Positions 18,354 to 28,814 are shown, numbered from the stretch's first letter. The stretch is 64,000 nucleotides of DNA from Anaplasma phagocytophilum str. Webster (GCF_000964685.1 NZ_LANS01000001.1:1415408-1479407); one strand, 5' to 3'. Numbers and translations: made by a program. The notes: generated by a model not told the origin, from the letters alone.

Positions 18354-19172
18354 TTGTTGGTGATAGTAGATTCGCACTGTCATTTAAATTATTTTGATTC
18401 TGCAAGCCTGCGGGATATTATCGATCACGCATGTGCCGTGGGAGTGTCTCTTATGCAGACTGTATGCACTACTATAGAAGAGTTTCCTGTACTACTAGAG
18501 ATAGCCAATGGCTATGCACAAGTATATGCCTCTGTAGGTGTCCATCCTTGTAATAGTGCCAAGGGCGAATTTAGTTCAGTAGATGATTTGGTTGCCTTTG
18601 CGCAAAATAATAAAGTCATCGGTCTGGGGGAAACCGGTTTAGATTTTTATCGGAGTGAAGAGGGCATCGATAAACAAGAGAAAAGCTTTCTTGCTCATAT
18701 AGATGCAGCTAGAGTAACGCAGTTACCTGTCATTATTCACTCAAGAAATGCTGATACTAGAATGGCTGAAATCTGTGCCTCTGAAATGAAAAATGGTGCA
18801 TTCAAAGGAGTTATGCATTGTTTTGCTTCCTCGATGGAATTGGCAAGGCACTCGCTCGATGCTGGACTCTATATCTCATTTTCTGGCATTCTTACCTTCA
18901 AAAATGCAGGGTTTTTGAGAGATATAGCTAAATTTGTCCCCAGAGACCGTGTAGTTGTCGAAACCGATTCACCATATTTATGTCCAGAGCCCCACAGAGG
19001 GAAACAAAACTCTCCAGAGATGACCAGATTTGTCGTAGAAAGTTTGGCTCAGATATGGGAAGAAAGCGTTGACGTAGTTAGCGAAGTAACTACGAAGAAT
19101 TTTTTCACACTTTTTGATAAATGTGCTCGTCTATACTATGCATCAGAAGAATCCAATAATTTGCGCTCTTGA
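18354..19172 (+). CDS. tatD: TatD-family metal-dependent hydrolase/DNase
   Basis: TatD proteins are TIM-barrel metal-dependent nucleases. All family signatures are present: VDSHCHLNYF at the start, VGVHPC, GLGETGLDFYR, PVIIHSRNAD, MHCFASS and VVETDSPYLCPEPHRG. Length (about 272 residues) is normal. No ATG is available: the frame opens with TTG 18354, TTG 18357 or GTG 18360, all a few residues before the metal-binding HCH, so the start codon is non-standard. The 3' end overlaps pyrF by 35 bases, implying translational coupling. Confidence 0.93.
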   Translation: MLVIVDSHCHLNYFDSASLRDIIDHACAVGVSLMQTVCTTIEEFPVLLEIANGYAQVYASVGVHPCNSAKGEFSSVDDLVAFAQNNKVIGLGETGLDFYRSEEGIDKQEKSFLAHIDAARVTQLPVIIHSRNADTRMAEICASEMKNGAFKGVMHCFASSMELARHSLDAGLYISFSGILTFKNAGFLRDIAKFVPRDRVVVETDSPYLCPEPHRGKQNSPEMTRFVVESLAQIWEESVDVVSEVTTKNFFTLFDKCARLYYASEESNNLRS

Positions 19173-19824
19173 TACAGCAGATCTAGAACGTGCAACTACC
19201 TTAGCAAAGGCAATATCTGGTAAGGTTGCTATGGCAAAGGTAGGGCTAGAATTTTTTACAGCTCACGGACTTTCCGGTGTACAGAAAATTGTTGATCTAG
19301 GATTTAGAATATTTCTAGACCTCAAACTACACGATATTCCTAATACAGTCCGTGGTGCGTTAAAATCCGTGGTAAACCTTCCTGCTATCGATATGTTGAC
19401 CATACATGTTAGCGGTGGGAAAAACATGATTATGGGCGCTATCGATGCTCTTAAGGAATGCGATATAGAACCTGTCGGGGTGACTGTCCTCACTAGTATG
19501 GACGATGTTGATCTTCGAGCTTGTGGGATAAATTCCTCAGTTGAAGCACACGTTATGAATCTAGTAGATCTTGCCGTGAGCTCAGGTCTTAACGCAATAG
19601 TTTGCTCTGCAAAAGAAGTGGCTAGTATACGTAAAAAGTATCCATCTTTAAAGCTTGTAGTACCGGGCATAAGGATGGCTCAATCTGCAACAGGAGACCA
19701 AAAAAGAGTTGATACTCCTAAAGATGCACTTGCAGCTGGAGCTGACTACCTTGTTATAGGCCGTGTGATTACACAGAGTTCAGATCCTGCCGGTGAGATA
19801 GACAAGATCTTAAAGACGCTTTAG
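19138..19824 (+). CDS. pyrF: orotidine 5'-phosphate decarboxylase
   Basis: PyrF makes UMP in the last step of pyrimidine synthesis; pyrB is also in this window. The 228-residue product begins MHQKNPIICALDTAD and has AKVGLEFF, the catalytic [34 protein letters not shown] and the phosphate-binding VIGRVIT near the end. ATG 19138 lies inside tatD, giving a 35-base overlap; upstream extension of the frame has no ATG. An inverted, inactivated copy of its first half is at 17187-17593. Confidence 0.96.
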   Translation: MHQKNPIICALDTADLERATTLAKAISGKVAMAKVGLEFFTAHGLSGVQKIVDLGFRIFLDLKLHDIPNTVRGALKSVVNLPAIDMLTIHVSGGKNMIMGAIDALKECDIEPVGVTVLTSMDDVDLRACGINSSVEAHVMNLVDLAVSSGLNAIVCSAKEVASIRKKYPSLKLVVPGIRMAQSATGDQKRVDTPKDALAAGADYLVIGRVITQSSDPAGEIDKILKTL

Positions 19825-20632
19825 AACCCTTTTGCACAAGTCATTGCGTCTATGTACGTAGAATCAGATTGAACATATCCGGTGGTTTATAGCGTAAATG
19901 CGGTCACCGCTGCATCACATTTGTTAGTTATTGTGAAAAACCTGTAGTGGTCTACGCACAAGTTATACGCAGATACGCTATTGTCCCATAACTTTAAAGG
20001 TTACAAACAATTTTCTGCCTGAATATCGTCTTGGCCCCTCACAGGATGCTATTGCCGCATAACCTCGCTTGTAGCTACTTCCGATTTCATAATGTTTCGT
20101 AAAAAACTTGTAGAGATGAAATACGAAGGGAATGTCATAGATCAAGATAGACTTCCAAACAATCTTCTGTATATCGTCATTAGCATACCAGTACAATAAC
20201 ACCTCTGCGTGTAATTACCGCTGAGGCACGTTCATCAACAGAGAGCATGAAAGTTTTACTGCATCACTGATTTTATATACGAAGCTAGCAAAGCAGTTCA
20301 ATCTAAAGACGTGCTAATGGCCTTGAGCACATGTGTTCAAAAAGTGAAAAATATTGAGAGGATAAGAGTTCGCTGAGATATATCAGCAACATCTTGGAAA
20401 TGGTGTTCTCAATCCATAGCTCGAAAACTAACAAAAGAACTATTACCTAACTAGCTAATGATCTTAATTCTAGTATCCAGAGTGATGAAGTCACAAGTAC
20501 AAAGGCATACCTCAGTAATGAACTGAGATATCTTGAGAAGAGAATAGCGATACAAAACACCTAATGCACGATTACATAGCAGTGATTCACATGGCTTCCA
20601 CGCAATTTCGCTGTAGATCTCCCAATAATAGA
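19825..20632. other. spacer between pyrF and ccmE (convergent)
   Basis: A minus-strand frame at 19978-20202 ends SYKRGYAAIASCEGPRR then GRKLFVTFKVMGQ, a C-terminus that could be a remnant of a membrane or barrel protein; I cannot name it. Nothing else is recognisable. Confidence 0.3.
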
Positions 20633-21058
20633 CTAACTACTACCAATAACAGCGGCATCTGATGATGAATACTTTTTAGGCATATATTTCTCATCGTGTT
20701 TGGCTAAGAGTTCCTCCGCTATAAATACCCCATCTACAAATCGCCCCTTTGCTATAGCACCAACATCCTCACCAAACATAGGGGGTAATACCCCTCTATA
20801 CGTAACCTCAAGTTCAGTCCCTAAATCCGTTATAGAAAAAGTTACTGAATCACCATGCCGCACAATACTACCCTTCACTATCATTCCCCCTACACGGATA
20901 GGATAGCGAGACGACTTTATGGGATCAGCTACAAGTTCGGTAGGAGTGCAGAAAAAGGATATACTTTTGCTGAGCTCAAACAACACAAAAGCAGATACGC
21001 ACCCTAAAGCTATAAATGAAACAGCTACAAAAAGAATACGTTTATGTTTTCTTTGCAT
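20633..21058 (-). CDS. ccmE: cytochrome c maturation heme chaperone CcmE
   Basis: CcmE receives heme from CcmC/D in the periplasm and passes it to the CcmF lyase. The 141-residue product has a single N-terminal membrane anchor (residues 8-28) and a small beta-barrel domain (RVGGMIVKGSIVR, VTYRGVLPPMFGEDVGAIAKG) ending in the heme-attachment motif HDEKYMP, with His121 as the expected covalent ligand and Tyr125 alongside. The start overlaps the 3' end of ccmD by 17 bases, so the two are probably translated together. Confidence 0.96.
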   Translation of the reverse strand: MQRKHKRILFVAVSFIALGCVSAFVLFELSKSISFFCTPTELVADPIKSSRYPIRVGGMIVKGSIVRHGDSVTFSITDLGTELEVTYRGVLPPMFGEDVGAIAKGRFVDGVFIAEELLAKHDEKYMPKKYSSSDAAVIGSS

Positions 21059-21173
21059 TATTGACTACTTCTCTAAGCACCCGCTTACTCTTCAGAAAGC
21101 TCCTCACAACATACACACCAAACAATGCCAAGATGCTGAAGCCCAGAGCATAAGCCAGGTATACCGGATACAT
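21042..21173 (-). CDS. ccmD: small CcmD-like heme exporter subunit
   Basis: A 43-residue frame with ATG at 21171-21173: one membrane span (VYLAYALGFSILALFGVYVV, from residue 4) followed by a basic stretch (RSFLKSKRVLREVVNNAKK). Size, topology and position immediately upstream of and overlapping ccmE match CcmD, which stabilises the CcmC-CcmE-heme complex. CcmD sequences are poorly conserved, so the call leans on context and topology. Confidence 0.75.
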   Translation of the reverse strand: MYPVYLAYALGFSILALFGVYVVRSFLKSKRVLREVVNNAKKT

Positions 21174-21188
21174 AATAGTTAACCCTTG

Positions 21189-21941
21189 CTAACTACCTAG
21201 CATGCGATTCAAAGTACTATGGTCTGTGAGATCAGAACCAACCGGAGTAACTATAATATACCCCGCACGCAACATCTCGCTGCTCGCCTTTTGGAATCGC
21301 TCTAATTTTGTCTCTCTATTCACATCGCATATTGTATAGATAGTGCAATCTGGCTCCTCTCCAGGTGCATCAGCAACGTCACCACATGGGCAATAATCAC
21401 CTTGTTCAGTGAAGTGCATACCCAAAATATCAAAATGTGGAACATTAATACTCATCACAGACTTTCTATCCCAACGCGGATCATCCATTAGCTGCTTTAC
21501 TATATCTAGCACTACTTTCTCTGAATTCCCCCAGTTGATATCAGTACCACAATATTCCTGACTAATGGCAATCGACGGGATCCCCATAGAGGCGGCAGCA
21601 GCCGCTGCAGCTATAGTACCAGAATATAAGACTTTGCTCCCAACATTAGAACCGTAGTTAATACCGGATAATACCAAATCCGGCAAAACTCCCGCAACAC
21701 TCTTCATTATGTGCAGTCCCAACACCGCACTGTCAACTGGTGTACCAGAGATAGTATATTCCCTATCATTGACCTTACGTGCTTCTACAGGCACACCTAC
21801 ACTTATAGATCTGCTCATACCACTGCAATTCCGCGCAGGAGCCGATATCCATACTTCTGAGAAAGCCTGAGATACAATGCCCTTCAGTACCTGCATGCCC
21901 TGAGCGAAAAACCCATCGTCATTTGTTAGCAGAACCCTCAC
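21189..21941 (-). CDS. surE: 5'/3'-nucleotidase SurE
   Basis: SurE is a metal-dependent nucleoside monophosphate phosphatase. The 250-residue protein begins MRVLLTNDDGFFAQGM, the aspartate pair being the metal site, and continues with APARNCSGMSRSI, the GTPVDSAVLG loop and SGINYGSNVG, all family hallmarks. The stop lies 15 bases before the ccmD start, so surE, ccmD and ccmE form one minus-strand unit in that order. Confidence 0.96.
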   Translation of the reverse strand: MRVLLTNDDGFFAQGMQVLKGIVSQAFSEVWISAPARNCSGMSRSISVGVPVEARKVNDREYTISGTPVDSAVLGLHIMKSVAGVLPDLVLSGINYGSNVGSKVLYSGTIAAAAAAASMGIPSIAISQEYCGTDINWGNSEKVVLDIVKQLMDDPRWDRKSVMSINVPHFDILGMHFTEQGDYCPCGDVADAPGEEPDCTIYTICDVNRETKLERFQKASSEMLRAGYIIVTPVGSDLTDHSTLNRMLGS

Positions 21942-23410
21942 CTATACACCTCATAGCAAAGCTTACGGCAAATCGCAACACTCTAGCATAAATCGCTATA
22001 TGAAGTAACTACCTTTTTTATTTTAATGCACAACGGCATATATTCTACTTAATATAGAATAAAGAAGCATGTTATGCGCCTATAGGGTGTTATAGATAAT
22101 TTCACCGTAATTAGAGATAGTACTACGTAATTTCTAGATAAATACTACGTAACCAATCTCCTGATCGTTAATGCAAAATTCATTACCGCCGCTTTTTCAA
22201 TTCAGAATTAAAGTGCAATACGCAGTACTGCTGAAACATCAGTTAGTATTGATCACCATGCCGTTGGACAATTCCATAAATTACGCATAAGTGATTGTGC
22301 ACCACAGAAATTGGGCTACCTTTCAGCGCATTATCAACCCTGACGCATAGCCATGACAAACTTACTACCCTAAAAAAGTTACTTTATGTTTTGTCCAAGG
22401 CATTTCCCTGTCGATAGGCAGGATAGCACACTGTACATCCCTATTCTGCATCCGTACAAATCCCAAGTTGCACTCACACCTCCTTCTGTTGCAACGTATG
22501 CGTTACTCCCCAGTATCCAGAGACACTGCTCAAAACCAGGGCACGTACTCCCTGCTGAGTATATATGTCACTGTTCTTCAAGTTGGGTCCGAAATTATGC
22601 CTTTTAAGTCGCACAAAAATTCAGGTAATTCTTAGCATGATAGAGTCATCAGAAATACACTACAGCCCTACTTCTTGGCACGTACACGAAAAAGAAATGG
22701 TAAGTTTCTCACTTGCAATATCCGAGAAGCATCTCAAAAAAGTATAGTGACCCTACTGAAAAACAGAGTTGCGCAGCATTACTGTGTCAGAAAAACTTTA
22801 CAGGCGCTAAGATACGCACGCAAAACAGCGGAGAATATACCAGAGTGTTCTATCCTGTCATAATAATGTACAAAGACACAAACTCATGATCTGTACCTGA
22901 TACAACGCACTTTAATGATCCATAGAAGTATTATCTTTGTGTACGCCCATTGCGATACACGTTACCATTCATATCACTTAAGATAAATACCCTGGAAGGT
23001 TAAAAGAGATATATAAGATCCCTATTCGTAGGCTATACAAGCCCCCTTACATCGAAGACTTCGCCCATAATTTAGTGAGTGCTTGAGAATAAAGAAAATA
23101 ACAAATCAAACGCAATTCATAGATCTATAATTTTAACTATGAGAACATACCAAAATGAGTACCAAGAAGGTAGTGATGTAATCCTAGCTCAAGACTATAG
23201 AACTTTAAGTACACCTCTCTCACAAACGTAAATATTACCCTATTACAGGTATCAACAAAGAACAAAAAGCGCTTCCCTTACATACTTCCATGACTTACAT
23301 CTGCAATACAAGCTGAGTAAGGTACAATCCTTATTCCCCTACAAAAAGGCACCTGAGCGTACTCCAAATTCCAGCTTAAAGTACCTACACCACAAAACAT
23401 ACCACTAAAA
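21942..23410. other. gene-free spacer downstream of nuoC and upstream of surE
   Basis: About 1.5 kb with no recognisable gene. Frames at 22386-22607 and 22565-22863 lack motifs and have spacer-like composition. Confidence 0.4.
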
Positions 23411-23703
23411 AACAGAATGTTCCACCTATCTCGCTATAGAAGGAGATTATAATCTCGATAAAGTATGCTCGTAATCTTGATAAAGTGGTACACATAATCT
23501 GCAGTACATGCTTCTATGAAAACCACAGTTCTTTCAGCATGCATCAAGGAATCTACATAACTGAAGATTAGCACCGAATTTAACACCGCACACGATATAT
23601 TGCGCTTATCACTTATAGAAGCAGATTAATATACTGTTCAGGTACGTAAGTAGCCTAAACACAGTTCATTCACATATAAAAAAATGACATTCGGATATCA
23701 GCT

Positions 23704-23883
23704 ATGAACCTAAGCGTTAAATGCATACTAAGAAAAGACAGAGCATTTGCTGCCACATATACCACACCACTACAGACATTTCATACTGCTGACATATCTC
23801 GTGCTAGAGAGATATCTATCAATTCTCTTCGTAGAAAGAACTATTTTTTAAGTAGTTGTGGTTGGCACAATAATTTGTACTGA
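23704..23883 (+). CDS. unrecognised 59-residue frame within the duplicated segment
   Basis: Starts at ATG 23704 (MNLSVKCILRKDRAFAATY) and ends at TGA 23881-23883; rich in arginine, serine and threonine, with no known motif. It is repeated intact at 31631-31810, but that is expected from the nearly identical duplication and is not independent support. An overlapping 64-codon frame (23858-24052) has a hydrophobic middle. Confidence 0.25.
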   Translation: MNLSVKCILRKDRAFAATYTTPLQTFHTADISRAREISINSLRRKNYFLSSCGWHNNLY

Positions 23884-24044
23884 GAGTAGGTTTTATATCC
23901 TGAGGGATTGGCTTTCTCATTACTTGATAACTTCAAGTGTGTTTATCTTTTTCAGGATATATACCGAAAATGTTTATGCAGTTATTTCTAAAACCGTAAA
24001 AGTTTCTAACTCTCTCATATATTATAGGGTTTACGCACAAGCGC

Positions 24045-24188
24045 ATGTCTAACGTGCTCTTGTGGCTTATATCGGCTATTGCTAGTCTTCTATTGTATTA
24101 CAGAATTTACCTATACAACAGTGGTGTTACGTACTGGTGGATCGAGTCTTATAGGCGGGTATATATTCCACACAAAAGTCTACATTGA
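24045..24188 (+). CDS. possible 47-residue membrane peptide
   Basis: ATG at 24045 opens MSNVLLWLISAIASLLLYY followed by an aromatic, basic tail (TYWWIESYRRVYIPHK) and TGA at 24186. One membrane span is evident. It overlaps the end of the preceding 64-codon frame. It is present again at 31972-32115. No family is recognised; treat as a candidate only. Confidence 0.3.
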   Translation: MSNVLLWLISAIASLLLYYRIYLYNSGVTYWWIESYRRVYIPHKSLH

Positions 24189-24578
24189 TTCCAGAATTAC
24201 TTACGGAGTGTGCTAGAATCTTGCGGCTTTAAAGTGTGCAGAACACGGTTATATCCATACTGCGCTCACGGTATCAAGATAGCAATCCTATAGCAATAAT
24301 GAAGTTTAGAACGTTGTGATCATTTACTGATGCGGCACAAGGCAAGATGTGTAGTAGGTATGCTGGAGTCTTAAACAGCAGGATAAAAAATGCAATATCT
24401 ACAAAAATTCCCATTGCAAAGATAATGTTCTGCGTGAAAGAGCAGTTTCAGTTGTGGTAAGAGATAAGAAGACGTAGATGAGTTATCTGCAACAACACTG
24501 CGAATAAGGTATCAATGGCGCATAAACAATTCGAGAATGCCATACCCTATACTGCCGCAATAGTGGGTTATACATTAA

Positions 24579-25145
24579 TTACTTGTAGCCTTTCCATGGC
24601 GACATTGAATTGAATAACCTAAAGTTTTGCTGCAAATCCACCGGCTGATATGCCACCTTCCCTTTACGGAAGTCATATCGTATCTCTTCGTAACCCGTGA
24701 GCGGAAAGTCCTTTAGCATTGGGTGACCTCGAAACCCGTAGTCTGTGAGAATACGCCTCAGATCAGGATGATCACTAAACTCGATGCCATACATATCGTA
24801 AACTTCGCGCTCAAACCACCCCGCGGATCCAAAAACTGAAGTTACAGAAGGTATAATACTTCCCTCAGTCAGCGCAACCTTACAGCACACCCGTATGTTA
24901 TAAACAAGACTAAGAAGCATGTAGACTACTTCAAATCTAGATTTCTTGTTGTGATAGTCGACCGCAAAAATATCAGTCAGCACCCTGAGCTTAGTCTTGG
25001 GATCATCCCGCAGAGTAATAAGATTATCCCGTATACTCTGCGCCTCAAGATAACACTGCAGCACACCATCTTGGCGCAACACAACATCAGTCTGCAACAG
25101 TTCCTGTATATGCGAGCTAGCAACAGGCTCAATATCTAAAGACAT
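24579..25145 (-). CDS. nuoC: NADH-quinone oxidoreductase subunit C
   Basis: NuoC is part of the peripheral arm of respiratory complex I. I start at ATG 25145 (MSLDIEPVASSH) for 188 residues; the frame continues 102 bases further upstream but that part overlaps nuoB and is not family-like. Landmarks: LRVLTDIFAVDYHN, FEVVYMLLSLVYNIRVCCKV, and the 30-kDa subunit signature [20 protein letters not shown] followed by [20 protein letters not shown]. It follows nuoB by one base. The last 95 codons are duplicated at 32506-32792. Confidence 0.96.
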   Translation of the reverse strand: MSLDIEPVASSHIQELLQTDVVLRQDGVLQCYLEAQSIRDNLITLRDDPKTKLRVLTDIFAVDYHNKKSRFEVVYMLLSLVYNIRVCCKVALTEGSIIPSVTSVFGSAGWFEREVYDMYGIEFSDHPDLRRILTDYGFRGHPMLKDFPLTGYEEIRYDFRKGKVAYQPVDLQQNFRLFNSMSPWKGYK

Positions 25146-25146
25146 T

Positions 25147-25683
25147 CTACGCCCTCCAAGTTCCTTGACCGTTGCGAAGGATCTTCTGCTGTAAACACAG
25201 CAAACCATATAACAAGGCTTCCGCTGTCGGAGGGCATCCAGGCACATATATATCTACAGGAACTACCCTATCACAGCCCCTAACAACAGAGTACGAGTAG
25301 TGATAATAGCCACCCCCATTTGCACAACTACCCATTGAAATAACATACTTAGGGTCTGCCATCTGGTCATATACACGACGTAACGCGGGCGCCATTTTAT
25401 TAGTAAGCGTACCAGCCACTATCATAACATCAGCCTGCCTTGGACTGGCCCTGAACATTATCCCGTATCTATCTAGGTCATATCTACTAGCAGCAGTGTG
25501 CATCATCTCAACCGCACAACAAGCCAGGCCAAAAGTCATAGGCCACAAAGACCCACTGCGCGCCCATTTCAGCACTCTCTCTATTAGGTCCGAGAATTGC
25601 GTTACCACAAAACCCTGATCCTTATAGCCCTGCCATAGATCATTTTCTAGTATCTGATCACATTCACCCATGCCTACTCCCAT
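25147..25683 (-). CDS. nuoB: NADH-quinone oxidoreductase subunit B
   Basis: NuoB carries the terminal 4Fe-4S cluster N2 next to quinone. The 178-residue protein has the cluster cysteines in [28 protein letters not shown] and [14 protein letters not shown]. The start overlaps the end of nuoA by 10 bases and the end abuts nuoC, so nuoA-nuoB-nuoC is a coupled unit; nuoD and later subunits do not follow here, in line with the split nuo loci of Rickettsiales. Confidence 0.97.
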   Translation of the reverse strand: MGVGMGECDQILENDLWQGYKDQGFVVTQFSDLIERVLKWARSGSLWPMTFGLACCAVEMMHTAASRYDLDRYGIMFRASPRQADVMIVAGTLTNKMAPALRRVYDQMADPKYVISMGSCANGGGYYHYSYSVVRGCDRVVPVDIYVPGCPPTAEALLYGLLCLQQKILRNGQGTWRA

Positions 25684-26036
25684 TCTAAGGCACCACTATT
25701 CCATTCGTATATAAAACCGATAGTTAGCATTCCCAGGAAACATAGCATCGAAAAATACCCCGCAAAACCAATGCTACCTAAGCATACCGACCAGGGAAAA
25801 AGAAAAGTGACCTCAACATCAAAGATCACAAATAAAATCCCGATAATACAAAACTTGATATCAAATACAGAACTTACCTCCTCCTTTTGATCAAACCCGC
25901 ACTCGTAAGGAACTAACTTCTCCATAGAATCCCTACGCTTTGCTAAAAAGATCGGTAAAACGGCAAAGAGCGAAGATAGCACCGCTGCAAGCGAGAAAAA
26001 GATCAAAACTGAAGAGTACTCTCCAACATCAAACAC
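25674..26036 (-). CDS. nuoA: NADH-quinone oxidoreductase subunit A
   Basis: NuoA is a small three-span membrane subunit of complex I. The 120 residues show the expected pattern: span 1 near residues 10-30, the conserved loop [11 protein letters not shown], the [19 protein letters not shown] signature with its acidic residues, and a third span ending [11 protein letters not shown]. It is first in nuoABC; a candidate promoter lies just upstream. Confidence 0.96.
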   Translation of the reverse strand: MFDVGEYSSVLIFFSLAAVLSSLFAVLPIFLAKRRDSMEKLVPYECGFDQKEEVSSVFDIKFCIIGILFVIFDVEVTFLFPWSVCLGSIGFAGYFSMLCFLGMLTIGFIYEWNSGALEWE

Positions 26037-26066
26037 GCAAATATATCACCTAGAGTATATCACCGA

Positions 26067-26095
26067 ATTGTGACTAATTTCCTTTAAAATGTCAA
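26067..26095 (-). promoter_or_regulatory. candidate promoter for nuoABC
   Basis: On the minus strand TTGACA (26090-26095) is followed after 17 bases by CACAAT (26067-26072), about 30 bases before the nuoA start. The -35 is a perfect match, the -10 four of six. Confidence 0.45.
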
Positions 26096-27546
26096 TTTTT
26101 GATAAAGCATACTACGCCTAACGACTACTACTGAATAGTAAATTTACTTAATACATGTAGCAGTCTTGCAAATAAATAACTCTAAATAGTGAAGACGCAA
26201 ACCAACGAATAAAATTCCTCATATAGCAACAATGGTGCAACACGTTATACACGCACATAGCCTTGCACATACGTCACTATTAAAGCAGCGCAAAACAAAT
26301 TATGTCACACTGATGCAACGCCCTACTAAGATGTAAAACATTTTAGCTCTGCCGTTTTATACATATATAGAAGGTTTACCGCGTTATACATGCAAATTGG
26401 TTGATGTATGACGTATAATGACGAACAGTTGCATCCACGATATTGAACAAAAACACACTGAGTATTTTTACAACATTATCATAAGATATGATGCATGTAT
26501 CCCCATGCAATAGAACCTGATGATCTATGTGCTACAGCTTATCCATATACAAATCCTGCATCTGTCAATGAAAATTATGACGTATTTTCTGCACTAGCAT
26601 TTTCATAATCAATAATATAGCTCCTTATGGAAACCCCCAAGTTTCCACCACTTTCAGAGTTCACCCCACTATCAATAAGGAAGCAAGTTCTGTACTCAAG
26701 GCGCATGAAGCAGTCGTTTAGGAAATGCATAGAGCCCCAGCTTAAGAAGCCCATAATTCGCAACACCTGACAACACGAGAAGCAGTGAGAAAGACTTCTA
26801 TCATACCCTCCCCCGTAGCCATGCTATATTAACATTAGGTAAATTCGTCGTTCTGTCTCAGCGCATGCTAAACCGTTGGTATTTTACCTATAGCCTTACA
26901 AACCCAAATTACAGCCTATGTAAGAAATTTCATGAGCTGCAAATGAACACCAAATCTAAATATGCTATATTAACATTATGCAAAAAAAACGTTGTCACCC
27001 CTAGCACTGCCGCTACCTAAGCTCACACCCAGTATACCTGAATGAAGATTAGGTAAATGAAGGTTTAAGCACAATTTCCTTAATACGTCATCAAGACAAA
27101 ATTTCTCTAAATATTGCACTCAGTGCATAAGCTTCCATTAAGTGTGTATAAAATGTTCGCTAGCTGTAGATAATAATGTCATATGTACTACTAGATGTGC
27201 GATAATTTAGTCACACTTCTGACAGAGTCACGTAATCCTCCTTATAGGCATCTTAAAATATGGACTATAGCACGTATTGACATGATATTACGGTGCTTTT
27301 TTCACGCACTTTAAGTTGACATTGAAGTACAATATTCTCCCTGTGCGCAGACTACGCTCTACTTTAACTAGCAATTTTACCTTCCCGCTTTATAAAAAAA
27401 TTAATCAATTTACACTAGTATGATCGCAGTTGTAGTGGCTATGCTGCCGTGTTTCTTTGTTGTAAGAGCATGTGGCTGTTTGGCATTTTGATGTTTTGCA
27501 AAATCATAAATTGAATCGGTTATAAGTTCACCTGGTGGAAGGTTCT
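26096..27546. other. long spacer between nuoA and the XRE regulator (divergent)
   Basis: Holds a 77-bp element (26836-26912) repeated at 29520-29599 and otherwise nothing I can name. A 63-codon minus frame (26575-26766) shows no family motif. As both flanking genes point away, their promoters should lie here. Confidence 0.4.
26836..26912 (+). repeat. about 80-bp repeat, copy 1 of 2
   Basis: Begins TAGGTAAATTCG and ends AACCCAAATTAC. The second copy (29520-29599) differs by a few substitutions and 3 inserted bases. The two copies bracket the XRE-rpoZ-smr genes in the same orientation. Confidence 0.88.
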
Positions 27547-27882
27547 ATGAGAGAAAAACGTCGTCGTAACGGACAAAAAATTAAGCTCCAAATTTTAAAT
27601 ATCATAAGAGATACAATACAGAAGAGTCAATGGAGTCAGATGGCTGCCGCTAAGGTAATAGGGGTAGATCAGCCAAAAGTATCTCAAATCATAAACGGTA
27701 AGGCTTCCGGGTTTTCCCTAGAGAGGTTGCTGGTATTCCTATTAAGGCTACATTGTAAGGTAGAGTTATCGGTGTCCATAGGGGAAATCCCACAAAATAT
27801 CTTAAATGAAGTCGAAGGCTCACAGCTGTCAGATGACTTAAATGCGATAGATTTGAAGGTTATCTCTAAAGATAGCAAGTAA
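27547..27882 (+). CDS. small XRE-family helix-turn-helix regulator
   Basis: From ATG 27547 (MREKRRRNGQ) this is 111 residues, about 12.5 kDa; GTG 27535 would add four. The helix-turn-helix is at about residues 30-55 (SQMAAAKVIGVDQPKVSQII), followed by the antitoxin-like NGKASGFSLERLLVFLLRL segment, then a short tail. It has a very basic N-terminus. A. phagocytophilum and Ehrlichia chaffeensis each have a described DNA-binding regulator of about this size and type (ApxR, EcxR) that controls p44 or type IV secretion genes; this could be that gene, but I cannot confirm it from sequence alone. No toxin partner gene is evident beside it. Confidence 0.85.
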   Translation: MREKRRRNGQKIKLQILNIIRDTIQKSQWSQMAAAKVIGVDQPKVSQIINGKASGFSLERLLVFLLRLHCKVELSVSIGEIPQNILNEVEGSQLSDDLNAIDLKVISKDSK

Positions 27883-28257
27883 TCCCTGGTACATAATTTA
27901 TACTCCTTGCTTTCGTAAACATTCCAGTCATAGAAAAAGTCTACACATTTACGTGTAGCCTCAGGAGTATGTAGTATGGTCTTGTGCGATAGTGTGACTT
28001 TAAGATCACGCATCACAATATCTAGTGGTATATGTGTCGATCGCATACCGCGTTTTTTCGACACGTGTATGCTGAGTTTTTGGATCACGTAATGCTATTG
28101 TCTTTAGTGACATGAAATCTGTAGCCTAGGATGCTAGTATGGTCCTCCAATGTAGATAAAAGAAGAGAAATACTTTCGGCGATACTTCATCAACATATTG
28201 CATATGGCGCCTTATGAGGGTATAATTGCGGGTTTGTTATGTGCTGTATGAAAGAAA
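27883..28257. other. spacer between XRE regulator and rpoZ
   Basis: A minus-strand frame (27684-28088) starting MIQKLSIHVSKKRGMRSTH covers this spacer and runs antisense into the regulator gene. It has no recognised motif; the part outside the regulator gene reads somewhat protein-like and could be a remnant. Confidence 0.3.
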
Positions 28258-28665
28258 ATGGACTCTGAAGAAAGTAGGTGCTTTTCTGGTTATGATGGAA
28301 ATAGATTTAAGCTGGTGATTCTTGCAAGTCAGAGAGCTCACGAGTTAAGCTCGGGCGCAGCGACTCTGGTAGACCGTCAGGGTGATAAGAATACGGTTGT
28401 CGCACTGAGGGAGATAGCGTCCAATCAGTTAGATCTCTCTACCGTATTCGGGTTGGCTGTGCAAAGATGTAGAAAATATCTAGAAGAATTTGCTGGTTCT
28501 CGTGGTATTGCGGGGCACAGCTCCCATGTCTCACCTTCTCGTAGTTCCCGACATACCGGTCTTGGTAAGAGCTTTGTAGATAATAAGAGCACGTATTCTG
28601 CTTCGTTTCTGGATCAGGATAAGTTTCTTTCAGGTGGAAAAGATGATGGTATAGAAGGTTTCTAA
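28258..28665 (+). CDS. rpoZ: RNA polymerase omega subunit
   Basis: Omega assists assembly of the beta' subunit. Residues about 12-80 carry the fold ([20 protein letters not shown], then [19 protein letters not shown]). At 135 residues it is longer than the about 90 residues of many bacteria, with a serine-rich C-terminal part ([15 protein letters not shown]). ATG 28258 directly precedes the family-like start. Confidence 0.9.
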   Translation: MDSEESRCFSGYDGNRFKLVILASQRAHELSSGAATLVDRQGDKNTVVALREIASNQLDLSTVFGLAVQRCRKYLEEFAGSRGIAGHSSHVSPSRSSRHTGLGKSFVDNKSTYSASFLDQDKFLSGGKDDGIEGF

Positions 28666-28814
28666 AGACCTTCTCCTGTGAGTTATTAGAGGTTGTGCTG
28701 CGTCTGTTGTACGTGTGTGGTGTGTGTTTGCATCTTGCTGTCTGATTGTAAAAATTTCGTATCATAACCTCCTGCTGTTGTGTTTGCCGTGGCTTAACTG
28801 AAAGCTACTGGCGT

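Larger units (their letters stand above)
23411..24865. repeat. 1455-bp direct repeat, copy 1 (contains the nuoC 3' part)
   Basis: Repeated at 31338-32792 at a constant offset of 7927 bases. One substitution was found by eye (G at 23653, A in the other copy) and no indel. The first 214 bases correspond to the start of the 558-bp tandem unit at 29677-31551. The right part holds the last 95 codons of nuoC. Confidence 0.95.

Noticed and set aside
22386..22863. Three overlapping short plus frames
   Set aside because: No motif, spacer-like composition and mutual overlap; regarded as chance.
27684..28088. Minus-strand frame as a toxin partner of the XRE regulator
   Set aside because: Half of it is antisense to the regulator gene and it lacks any toxin-family motif; a toxin-antitoxin pair is not supported.
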